A stretch of DNA of 19,914 nt. Source: an uncultured Bacteroidales bacterium (lineage in GTDB: Bacteria > Bacteroidota > Bacteroidia > Bacteroidales > UBA932). How positions within the stretch are numbered: position 1 is the first letter of the stretch; each line of letters starts with the position of its first letter. This document shows, one piece after another, positions 14,500 through 19,914 of this stretch. The notes under the pieces are model-generated. The model ran no database searches. It worked only from the letters and a program-made list of their open reading frames with translations, and was not told the DNA's origin. The stretch lies in contig ONFK01000004.1 in assembly GCA_900317065.1 (NCBI GenBank), positions 1 through 19,914 of the forward strand, written 5' to 3'. The position numbers were made by a program, and so were the translations under genes.

Positions 14500-16281
14500 T
14501 TATAGCGGATCGACGTCGATTATGACGTCCGATTTGGAATCTCTCCGGAAAGTCTCCACGATTTTCCGGAGTTTCTTTTTATTGTCTGTGAAATTCTTGT
14601 CGCGGGGGAGAATCACCCGCACCGTTTCCGGCATTTGCATCACCCGGAAACCGGAAGCTGCAAGGGTTTCGGAAAGAGAGGCTGCCGCCTCGGCGTCTCT
14701 CACCCTCAGATCGATCAGTCTGGAATAAGGCGGAAGGCCGAATACCCTGCGCTCTTCCAGCAGGCCTTCCGACGAATTCATGCTGAATACCTGGTGAGCG
14801 GCCTGTGCGCTTTGTACTATGACGGCCGGGCAGATGCAGCGCAGCCTTTCCAGGTACTGGAAGGCGTGTTCGTCGGAACGGAAGTTCCCTGCGTCGAAGA
14901 GTGCATCCGCGTTGAGCATGGCGACAAGGTCGTATGCCGCAAGATCCGTTTTTGCCGCCTGTGGGATGGTGAAGATATCTGCTTGCAGCCCTTCCAGTTC
15001 CTCCGGCTTTTCATAGCCCCGGATCAAGGCGCATTTGCCGCTCCTTGCCATGGCTGCGGCCAATATCCGGGAAACAGGACCCTGCATTCCGTTTTTTCTC
15101 CTTTCGGCCCGGATGTCCACCAGAGTGTATCTGCAACCGGGATGCAGTTCCCGTCCTTGGGAACTCAGGTCGAGCAGGAAATATTTCCCGGTCCGTACAT
15201 TCAGGACAGATTCCAGGGAAGGGGAGCAGGAGCCCAGGATGATGGGGCAATTGTGGATGCGTGCCAGCTGCACTGCGCAGTCTCTGGCGTTGTAGCGTGG
15301 TGCGGAGTCGCTTTGTTTGTAGAAGGGAGATTCTTCGTTGTCTACGATGATCAGCCCCAGATCGTGATGCGGCAGGAAAATGGAAGATCTGGTGCCAATC
15401 AGCACATAAGGCCTTCCGGAACGGATATCATCCATTATTCGCCGCTGTGCACCCCTGGTCATGTGGGAATGATGGACGAGCAGCAACTCGCCGAACGCCC
15501 CTTCAAGTTTGTCCCGCAGCCTGCCGGCCAGTTCTATTTCGTTTACCAGGATGCATGCATTCCGGTTTTTCCGCAATTGCATGGCGCATGCCTGCAGGTA
15601 TGCTTCCTCCCTTGCGGCCGATTTGAAAAGAACCGGCTTGCCGGATGCAAGCGCCTGAAGGAGGAGGGGAGAGAGCGGCTGCTGCGGAAGGTTCTGGAGC
15701 AGGGAGGAATAGTCTCCTTCTGCAATGGCCAGGCGGGCGCTGAAAGAAGCCAGGCGGCCTTCCGCATCCTGCAGTTCCATGGCGATTGCCCTGCGTTGTT
15801 CTTCCAGCCGCCCGCGCACGGCCTCGCCATGATTTTTGGAAAGGGCTGCATCCTTCGCATCAAGCCTGGCCTTAAGCCTGGCTATGCGTTGCTGCCATAG
15901 GGCTATGGTCCGGTCTTCAAGCATGGCTTTGCGCCGGGAAACGCGGACCTTGGTTTCTTCCGACGCGGTCTTCAGGACCGGGTAGGCGGCCTTGTAGACC
16001 TCTCCTGTCGTGCAGAGGTAATAATCCGCCATGAAGCGCCACAGACTGATTTCTTCTGCACTGATGCTGTCCAGTCCTGTCTCTATGGAAAGAATGGGCC
16101 TGATTCGGGAGGGGTCTATGTCTGGGGTGGCGTCGGGATCCGAAACCACTCCTATGACTCTTCTGCCGGCGAATATGACTGCGACGCGGTCCCCGGCCCG
16201 GAGGTCTGCGTCCGTAATATAACAAGGCTCCCACTCCAGGCGGAGTGGGAGTATTACCTTGATATAGTGCTGTGCGGACAC
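14500..16281 (-). CDS. priA: PriA-like primosomal protein, apparently helicase-dead
   Basis: A 593-residue protein with the PriA outline. The N-terminal DNA-binding domain has KVILPLRLEWEP and GDRVAVIFAGRRVIGVV, then WRFMADYYLCTTGEVYKAAYP (81-101). The helicase-lobe stretch has IGTRSSIFLPHHDLGLIIVD (295-314) and YKQSDSAPRYNARD (321-334). The late segment has LNADALFDAGNFRSDE and GLPPYSRLIDLRV. PriA normally restarts stalled replication forks as a 3'-5' helicase. Here the Walker A GKT is replaced by FKSAAREEAY (219-228), DEEH by DNEE (314-317), and TATPS by SCSPS. The zinc domain with its eight cysteines is deleted and AGRAGR is absent. Residues 110-190 form a coiled coil where the winged helix would be. 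Family length is about 730-820. It starts at GTG (16281), two bases after the ompA stop. The frame is intact, so it is probably a working non-ATPase protein. Confidence 0.85.
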   Translation of the reverse strand: MSAQHYIKVILPLRLEWEPCYITDADLRAGDRVAVIFAGRRVIGVVSDPDATPDIDPSRIRPILSIETGLDSISAEEISLWRFMADYYLCTTGEVYKAAYPVLKTASEETKVRVSRRKAMLEDRTIALWQQRIARLKARLDAKDAALSKNHGEAVRGRLEEQRRAIAMELQDAEGRLASFSARLAIAEGDYSSLLQNLPQQPLSPLLLQALASGKPVLFKSAAREEAYLQACAMQLRKNRNACILVNEIELAGRLRDKLEGAFGELLLVHHSHMTRGAQRRIMDDIRSGRPYVLIGTRSSIFLPHHDLGLIIVDNEESPFYKQSDSAPRYNARDCAVQLARIHNCPIILGSCSPSLESVLNVRTGKYFLLDLSSQGRELHPGCRYTLVDIRAERRKNGMQGPVSRILAAAMARSGKCALIRGYEKPEELEGLQADIFTIPQAAKTDLAAYDLVAMLNADALFDAGNFRSDEHAFQYLERLRCICPAVIVQSAQAAHQVFSMNSSEGLLEERRVFGLPPYSRLIDLRVRDAEAAASLSETLAASGFRVMQMPETVRVILPRDKNFTDNKKKLRKIVETFRRDSKSDVIIDVDPL

Positions 16282-16283
16282 TG

Positions 16284-16961
16284 TTACTTGAGGGTGCCTG
16301 CTTCAGCTGCCTTGATCATGGCCTCGTTGGCGGTCACATAAACCTCGACGCGGCGGTTCTGGGCGCGGCCTTCAGCGGTATCGTTGCTTGCAACGGGAAG
16401 ATCGTAGGACTTGCCTTCAGCGACGATCTTGTTCTTGAGACCTGCCTGTGCAAGGCACTTCTCGACGGCTGCTGCGCGCTGCTTGGAGATGCGCTCGTTG
16501 ACAGCTGCGGTGCCGGTGTTGTCGGTGTGGCCCCAGATAGTGATGTCGGTGTCGGGAAGGTCTACCATTGCAGCGGCGAACTGCTCGATGGACTTCTGTG
16601 CCTCAGGGCTGAGGGTGGTGCTGTTGGTGTTGAAGAGGATTCCGTTGTCGAAAGTGACGCGGATGGCTTCGAGACCGTTGATCTCGAAAGTCTCAACCTT
16701 GGCGTTCAGGGCAGCGAGTTCTTCTGCCTTCTTGTCCATCTTCTGGCCGATGACGGCACCTGTGGTAGCACCTACTGCAGTGCCTGCGGTTGCACCGATG
16801 GCTGCGGACTTGAGGTCTCCGCCGATGAGATAACCGAGGGCTGCACCGGCGATTGCGCCGCCGCCTGCTCCGAACAGAGTGCCTTTACCGGCCTTGTTCA
16901 TGGATGAGCAGCTGGAGAAGATGAGAGCTCCGCAAAGTGCAAATGCAAGAATCTTTTTCAT
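16284..16961 (-). CDS. OmpA-family lipoprotein with glycine-zipper segment
   Basis: A 225-residue outer-membrane lipoprotein. The signal ends FSSC, with Cys18 lipidated. Residues 25-75 are a glycine-zipper region rich in GAGGG, GAALG and GTAVGATTG. Residues about 100-210 are the OmpA C-terminal peptidoglycan-binding domain: IWGHTDNTG with Asp147, ISKQRAAAVEKCL with Arg162, and AQNRRVEVYV. This resembles YiaD/Pal-type proteins that tie the outer membrane to the cell wall by binding diaminopimelate. It is followed after two bases by the priA-like gene, an unusual partner. Promoter and operator-like sequences lie upstream in the A/T-rich stretch to about 17080. The ATG at 16961 starts a standard MKK signal sequence. 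Confidence 0.93.
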   Translation of the reverse strand: MKKILAFALCGALIFSSCSSMNKAGKGTLFGAGGGAIAGAALGYLIGGDLKSAAIGATAGTAVGATTGAVIGQKMDKKAEELAALNAKVETFEINGLEAIRVTFDNGILFNTNSTTLSPEAQKSIEQFAAAMVDLPDTDITIWGHTDNTGTAAVNERISKQRAAAVEKCLAQAGLKNKIVAEGKSYDLPVASNDTAEGRAQNRRVEVYVTANEAMIKAAEAGTLK

Positions 16962-16991
16962 AACTTTAATAATAATTTATTGGTTTGATAC

Positions 16992-17039
16992 GATTGCAAT
17001 CATTATTTCATTATGCAATAATAATCATTATTGCGAGAA
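16992..17039 (-). promoter_or_regulatory. Putative promoter/operator region of the OmpA-priA operon
   Basis: This A/T-rich stretch holds a 10-base palindrome GATTGCAATC (16992-17001) and 8-base arms GCAATAAT/ATTATTGC (17015-17022 and 17027-17034). On the minus strand TATTATTG (17023-17016) is one base off TAnnTTTG and has a TTG 20 bases upstream. The palindrome overlaps this element and could be a repressor site; this is a weak call. Confidence 0.35.
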
Positions 17040-17072
17040 TTTGCAACAAGCAAAAAGAAAGATAAATTTTTT

Positions 17073-17103
17073 TTTGTGACTTCGCCATTTTTGTATATCT
17101 TTG
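17073..17103 (+). promoter_or_regulatory. Promoter of tRNA-Phe (-33 TTTG, -7 TATCTTTG)
   Basis: TTTG at 17073-17076, a 19-base spacer, then TATCTTTG at 17096-17103: the same arrangement as the tRNA-Glu promoter. The following CAATCCCAAAA also matches there. The tRNA starts 18 bases after the element. Confidence 0.8.
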
Positions 17104-17121
17104 CAATCCCAAAAGCAAAAT

Positions 17122-17194
17122 GGTGCTGTAGCTCAGATGGTAGAGCAAAGGACTGAAAATCCTTGTGTCGGCAGTTCGATTCTTCCCAGCACCA
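17122..17194 (+). tRNA. tRNA-Phe (anticodon GAA)
   Basis: The acceptor stem GGTGCTG/CAGCACC is perfect and the D arm is GCTC/GAGC. The anticodon stem AAGGA/TCCTT has loop CTGAAAA, placing GAA at 17155-17157. The T stem GGCAG/CTTCC has loop TTCGATT, with one C-U mismatch in the middle pair (17172 and 17184). CCA is not encoded. The gene is a single transcription unit between its own promoter and a terminator. Confidence 0.94.
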
Positions 17195-17198
17195 CTTG

Positions 17199-17229
17199 AA
17201 CCCGCTCAGACAGAGCGGGTTTTATTTTT
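17199..17229 (+). terminator. Intrinsic terminator after tRNA-Phe
   Basis: AACCCGCTC (17199-17207) pairs perfectly with GAGCGGGTT (17213-17221) across an AGACA loop, followed by TTATTTTT. The palindromic element at 17229 begins right at the end of the T tract. Confidence 0.88.
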
Positions 17230-17368
17230 CCGTCCCACTTTCCGTCCCACTTTTTTGGGAATTAAACTCCATTTTAATGCCCTCTAATGCCTTTTTTCGA
17301 TTCCCGAGCGGGACGAAAAAAATAGAGATTTTCGCGTCAGAAAAAAGTGGGACGGAAAGTGGGACGGA
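17229..17368. repeat. 140-bp palindromic element with 28-bp perfect inverted arms
   Basis: The left arm (17229-17256) and right arm (17341-17368) are exact reverse complements over 28 bases. Each arm contains two copies of the unit GTGGGACGG separated by AAA. A third, degenerate copy (GCGGGACGAAAAAA) lies at about 17311-17325. The 84-base centre carries no convincing gene. The element cuts off the 3' end of the WYL fragment and abuts the tRNA-Phe terminator. It looks like a MITE-like or other non-coding mobile repeat; it has no transposase, and I see no clear target duplication. Confidence 0.8.
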
Positions 17369-17644
17369 GCAGCCAGGTGCCATCCTCGCGCTTCAGGTCT
17401 CTTTCGGCCAGCGGATATTCTTCCACCAGGAGGCTCTTGGCGTGAGTGTTCAGCTGCAGGACCACTTTCTCTACCGGAGAGCCGGTCATCCGGAATACAT
17501 CCGGTTTTTTGACCTTGTGCTTATCCTCGAAGGCCCAGGGCGTCTCGGTGGCCTCAACGGAATGGATACGCATCACCTTGAATACCCGGCTGTCGCCCTT
17601 CTCCACGTCGTAGGCCCGTACGTCAATCATATTGGGCGTGAAGG
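17337..17644 (-). pseudogene. Fragment of a WYL-domain transcriptional regulator
   Basis: The minus-strand frame from about 17644 to the TGA at 17339-17337 reads VRAYDVEKGDSRVFKVMRI, then PWAFEDKHKVKKPDVFRM, LLVEEYPLAERDL and GTWLL. This matches the WYL domain and C-terminal part of regulators common in Bacteroidales. Both ends are broken. The N-terminal DNA-binding half is gone, replaced at about 17645 by an unrelated amidase fragment. The C-terminus after GTWLL is replaced by residues encoded by the palindromic arm (RPTFRPTFF). It is unlikely to make a working regulator. Confidence 0.7.
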
Positions 17645-17914
17645 CCCCGGGCCGATGCCCTCTCCAGCTCCCTCTACGCCGCCGCCCAGGCCCACCTCCC
17701 CGGCCATCGCCTCCGCACCGACTACACCGACGCCGACCCCGACCTCGAGAAAGACTTCTATCTCCTACGCCATACCAGCTGCCCCGCCGTCCTCACCGAA
17801 AACCTCTTCATGGACAACCCCGCCGACTGCGCCTTCCTCCTCAGTCCAGAAGGCCAACAATCCCTTGTTGACCTTCACGTCGATGGCATCATTTCTCATC
17901 TTGACTCTCTGTAA
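17642..17914 (+). pseudogene. 3' fragment of an N-acetylmuramoyl-L-alanine amidase
   Basis: The plus-strand frame following the TGA at 17639-17641 and ending at TAA 17912-17914 reads ADALSSSLYAAAQAHLPG, RLRTDYTDADPDLEKDF, LLRHTSCPAVLTENLFMDN, then CAFLLSPEGQQSL. This is the C-terminal third of an Amidase_3 zinc amidase, the enzyme that splits the peptide stem from muramic acid. TENLFMDN is the segment around the catalytic glutamate. The N-terminal zinc-binding part is missing and no start codon serves this frame. The codon use is strongly C-ending, as in the ATPase downstream. The frame is intact, which suggests recent truncation. Confidence 0.75.
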
Positions 17915-17956
17915 CCTCAATCGCATCCAGAGCGCACTGCAAGGCCGATTCCAATT

Positions 17957-18007
17957 CGTATAGCGGGCTAAAAGCATCGATTTTTGATGTTTTTAGCCCA
18001 TTATCCG
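17957..18007. repeat. 51-bp hairpin-forming repeat, upstream copy
   Basis: This copy aligns without gaps to 19460-19510, with 40 of 51 bases identical. The outer parts CGTATAnCGGGCTAAAA and TTTTTAGCCCAnTATCCG are conserved and the centre varies. GGGCTAAAA pairs with TTTTAGCCC, and in this copy CATC/GATG extends the stem to about 14 pairs around GATTTTT. It ends 11 bases before the ATPase promoter. Confidence 0.8.
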
Positions 18008-18018
18008 ATATATTTCAG

Positions 18019-18026
18019 TATATTTG
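18019..18026 (+). promoter_or_regulatory. Bacteroidota -7 element for the ATPase gene
   Basis: TATATTTG matches TAnnTTTG. The in-frame TTG at 18024-18026 is the end of this element and so cannot be the start codon. The first ATG, 21 bases downstream at 18048, is chosen instead. Confidence 0.6.
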
Positions 18027-18047
18027 CATCAAGTAAAGTTCGTCTAT

Positions 18048-19466
18048 ATGAAAATCATTGGTCGCGACGCAGAAAACGCAAAACTCAAGTCCTGGTACAA
18101 GTCCGGCAAAGCCGAATTCATCGCCATTTACGGCAGACGCCGTGTAGGAAAAACGTACCTGGTGAATACCTTCTTCGACAACCAGTTCACCTTTGACGCC
18201 ACAGGCATCATCGGCGGCACCCGCACCGAAGAACTCGACGCCTTCTACTCCGCCCTTGTCGAGTACGGTTATTCCGGCCCCAAGCCCAAGAAGTGGATGG
18301 AAGCCTTCGAATCCCTGAAAGGCCTGCTGAAAGAGAAAATTGTCAAAGGGAAACGCGCTGTGGTCTTCATCGACGAACTCCCGTGCCTGGCCACGCCCAA
18401 ATCAGACCTCGTCAAAGCCCTGGACTACTTCTGGAACAAATGGGGCTCCCGCCAGAAAGAACTGATGCTTATCGTCTGCGGCTCCGCCACCTCCTGGATT
18501 GTCCGCAACATCATCAACAACAAAGGTGGCTTACATAACCGGATCACGCACGAAATGCACCTCTTCCCGTTCCACCTCAAAGAAACCAAGGAATTCCTGC
18601 AGGCGAACAAATTCAAGTGGAACGACATCACCGTCCTCCAGGCCTATATGATTCTGGGCGGCATCCCTTACTATCTGGGCCTGCTGGACTCCGGAATATC
18701 CCTGGCCGACAACATCGACGCCCTTTTCTTTGCCGATGGAGCCCAGCTCCGCGGTGAGTACGAACGCCTTTACAAGTCCCTCTTCAAGACCCCGGAGCGC
18801 TACAAAGCCATCATCAAACTCCTGTCCGACACCAAGAAGGGCCTCACCCGCAAGGAAATTGCCGAGAAGTTGAAGGTCCCCAACAACGGCCATCTCAGCG
18901 ACATGCTGGAAGACCTCGTAAACTGCGACTTCATCCGGCACTATAACGTCCTTGGCAAGAGCGTCCGCTCCAGCGGAGGCCTCTACCAGCTGGTGGACTT
19001 CTTCTCGCTCTTCCACGCATCCTTTATCAAGAGCAAGAATACAGACCCCCACTACTGGCAGCACACGCTCAATACCACCACCCAGAACAACTGGTACGGC
19101 CTCACCTACGAGAAGGTGACTATGGCCCACATCCCGCAAATCCTTCGCGCCATTGGAATGGACCGCATCCTCACCGAATACTACTCCTGGCGCAGCCAGT
19201 CCTCAGACCCGGGTGCCCAGATCGACCTCATCATCGACCGGGCCGACGGCTTCCTGAATCTCTGCGAAGTCAAGTATGCCAAGGGCGATTACGCGCTCAC
19301 CAAAGCCGAGGCCGAGAAGATAGACAACCGCGTAAGCGCATTCCAGCAGGAAACCGGCACCGACAAGAACATCCTCGTGACCCTCATCACCGTCAAACCG
19401 GTCAAGGAAAACGCCTGGACAGACACCGTCAGCAGCTTCGTAACTCTCCAGGATCTTCTCGTATAA
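18048..19466 (+). CDS. AAA ATPase with C-terminal PD-(D/E)XK nuclease-like domain (ATPase_2/DUF234 type)
   Basis: A 472-residue cytoplasmic protein. The P-loop is YGRRRVGKTY (28-37) with Lys35-Thr36. Walker B is VVFIDELP (105-112), CGSATSWI (144-151) is the sensor segment, and GGIPYYL (204-210) is a family marker. A winged helix spans about 265-300 (LTRKEIAEKLKVPNNGHLSDM). The C-terminal domain holds QIDLII (Asp393) and CEVKYAKG (Glu407, Lys409), the D...ExK signature of restriction-endonuclease-fold enzymes. The family is widespread and often multi-copy in archaea and anaerobic bacteria, and its function is largely unknown. Here the gene stands alone between two 51-bp direct repeats; its stop codon lies inside the downstream one. 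Its codons end mostly in C. All motifs look intact. Possible roles are a selfish element or a defence ATPase-nuclease; this is inference. Confidence 0.9.
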   Translation: MKIIGRDAENAKLKSWYKSGKAEFIAIYGRRRVGKTYLVNTFFDNQFTFDATGIIGGTRTEELDAFYSALVEYGYSGPKPKKWMEAFESLKGLLKEKIVKGKRAVVFIDELPCLATPKSDLVKALDYFWNKWGSRQKELMLIVCGSATSWIVRNIINNKGGLHNRITHEMHLFPFHLKETKEFLQANKFKWNDITVLQAYMILGGIPYYLGLLDSGISLADNIDALFFADGAQLRGEYERLYKSLFKTPERYKAIIKLLSDTKKGLTRKEIAEKLKVPNNGHLSDMLEDLVNCDFIRHYNVLGKSVRSSGGLYQLVDFFSLFHASFIKSKNTDPHYWQHTLNTTTQNNWYGLTYEKVTMAHIPQILRAIGMDRILTEYYSWRSQSSDPGAQIDLIIDRADGFLNLCEVKYAKGDYALTKAEAEKIDNRVSAFQQETGTDKNILVTLITVKPVKENAWTDTVSSFVTLQDLLV

Positions 19467-19510
19467 CGGGCTAAAAACCGTCTTTTTTCACATTTTTAGC
19501 CCACTATCCG
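19460..19510. repeat. 51-bp hairpin-forming repeat, downstream copy
   Basis: The direct repeat partner of 17957-18007. It begins in the last codons of the ATPase (GTA TAA are repeat bases 2-7) and forms a 10-pair stem GGGCTAAAAA/TTTTTAGCCC with a T-rich loop. It may double as a transcription stop for the ATPase gene. Confidence 0.8.
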
Positions 19511-19520
19511 TAGCATATGC

Positions 19521-19555
19521 AACTGCCGTCACCTCAATCCGGGATGACGGCAGTT
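19521..19555. repeat. Perfect 11-bp inverted repeat (intergenic hairpin)
   Basis: AACTGCCGTCA (19521-19531) and TGACGGCAGTT (19545-19555) pair perfectly around a 13-base loop. There is no clear T tract on the plus strand, so it is either a weak terminator or part of a small repeat element with the following REP-like sequence. Confidence 0.6.
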
Positions 19556-19557
19556 CT

Positions 19558-19603
19558 TGTCATTCTAAGGGATGACATCCTGAGGCGAAGCCGAAGGATC
19601 TAC
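19558..19603. repeat. REP-like intergenic element
   Basis: It contains TGTCAT...ATGACA arms (19558-19577), then ATCCTGAGGCGAAGCCGAAG and GATCT. This resembles the TCATCCTGAGCGAAGCGAAGG-type repeats scattered between genes in many bacteria. GGC GAA GCC forms a small hairpin within TCCT...AGGA. It reaches the stop codon of the next gene. Confidence 0.55.
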
Positions 19604-19914
19604 TTTCCCCTCACAAAGTGCCGGTAATCAGAGCCCCAGGTCCCGACAGAATAGGTCGTGCCCTCCTTCTGCCATTCCATCTCCTTTGACGTCAGTTTTA
19701 CAAGCTTGTAGGTCACATTGCTATAGTCAGACATCACCGGGTTGATGGTAATAGTGCCCTTGTTAATCAGGTCGATGGCATAGTGGCCGCTGTAGTCGTG
19801 AGATTCGCCACTTAGGGCATCATATACGTGAAGCTGATAACCATTGTTCCCGTCAAAGGTGTACTCCACGGAACCATCCATCGCAAAGACCGTGGGGTCA
19901 TATTGCTCAGTCCA
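19600..19914 (-). CDS. Lipocalin-like protein, C-terminal part (runs off right edge)
   Basis: The frame is open from the right edge to the TAG at 19602-19600, giving 104 visible residues. An internal ATG at 19881 is preceded in frame by eleven more codons, so the true start is outside the window. The visible part is rich in short beta strands (GSVEYTFDGNNGYQLHVYD, GTITINPVMSDYSNVTY) and holds YKLVKLTSKEMEWQKEG. Such a pattern is common at the end of lipocalin-like, usually lipoprotein, domains in Bacteroidales. No catalytic motif is seen and no function is assigned. Confidence 0.6.
   Translation of the reverse strand, partial: WTEQYDPTVFAMDGSVEYTFDGNNGYQLHVYDALSGESHDYSGHYAIDLINKGTITINPVMSDYSNVTYKLVKLTSKEMEWQKEGTTYSVGTWGSDYRHFVRGK

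Noticed and set aside
14635..15900. Plus-strand open frame of 421 codons opposite the PriA-like gene
   Set aside because: I considered it because the PriA copy is degenerate, but its translation shows no domain, while the minus frame still follows PriA in order.
17229..17368. Insertion sequence with terminal inverted repeats
   Set aside because: The 84-base interior has no room for a transposase; it is kept only as a non-coding palindromic element.
17163..17963. Plus-strand open frame of 266 codons through tRNA-Phe, the palindrome and both gene fragments
   Set aside because: It starts inside the tRNA and crosses the terminator and inverted arms; its low-complexity proline/serine part is an out-of-frame reading of the amidase fragment.
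17889..18000. Minus-strand stretch reading SPLYELESALQCALDAIEV
   Set aside because: It looks protein-like but has no start codon in frame and runs through the hairpin repeat; I could not link it to a family.
18024..18047. TTG start eight codons upstream of the ATPase ATG
   Set aside because: The TTG is the last three bases of the TATATTTG promoter element, so it would not be in the transcript.
17957..19510. CRISPR array from the two hairpin repeats
   Set aside because: There are only two copies, 1.5 kb apart, with a gene between them, no spacers and no cas genes.

Overview
This window reads as chromosomal DNA of a member of the Bacteroidota, most likely the order Bacteroidales. The reasons are the many TAnnTTTG (-7) promoter elements, the near absence of Shine-Dalgarno sequences, the type B ribosomal protein L31, Bacteroidales-type GlmM, and polysaccharide enzymes (GH106, GH31) with export signals. 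I cannot name a genus.

Layout. Positions 1-1909 (minus): a lipoprotein glycerophosphodiesterase, one-base coupled to a GH106 rhamnosidase-like gene that runs off the left edge. 1976-3304 (plus): glucose-6-phosphate isomerase, whose stop codon overlaps that of the convergent GH31 gene. 10670 down to 3301 (minus): a tightly packed five-gene operon of small membrane protein, S9 peptidase, M20 peptidase, ketopantoate reductase and exported GH31 glycosidase. 10693-11139 (plus): tRNA-Glu(CTC) with rpmE2, ending in a hairpin terminator. 11141-13629 (plus): glmM with a divergent, signal-less NamZ/DUF1343 gene. 13701-14498 (plus): a lipoprotein carrying a TonB C-terminal domain. 16961 down to 14500 (minus): an OmpA-family lipoprotein followed by a strongly degenerate PriA. 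17122-17194 (plus): tRNA-Phe and its terminator.

From about 17229 to the right edge the character changes to accessory DNA. It holds a 140-bp palindromic element with 28-bp perfect arms, a WYL-regulator fragment and an amidase fragment joined tail-less to each other, then an AAA ATPase with a C-terminal PD-(D/E)XK nuclease signature. That ATPase gene sits between two 51-bp hairpin-forming direct repeats. After it come a further hairpin, a REP-like sequence and the 3' end of a lipocalin-like gene.

The strongest candidates for undescribed biology are: the PriA homologue, which has lost Walker A, the DEEH box, all zinc-ligand cysteines and the AGRAGR motif yet keeps the overall frame of PriA; the repeat-flanked ATPase-nuclease module; the lipid-anchored TonB domain; and a repeated promoter layout, TAnnTTTG then exactly five bases then ATG, that predicts leaderless mRNAs at three operon starts.

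All assignments come from reading motifs and sequence layout; no database search was possible.
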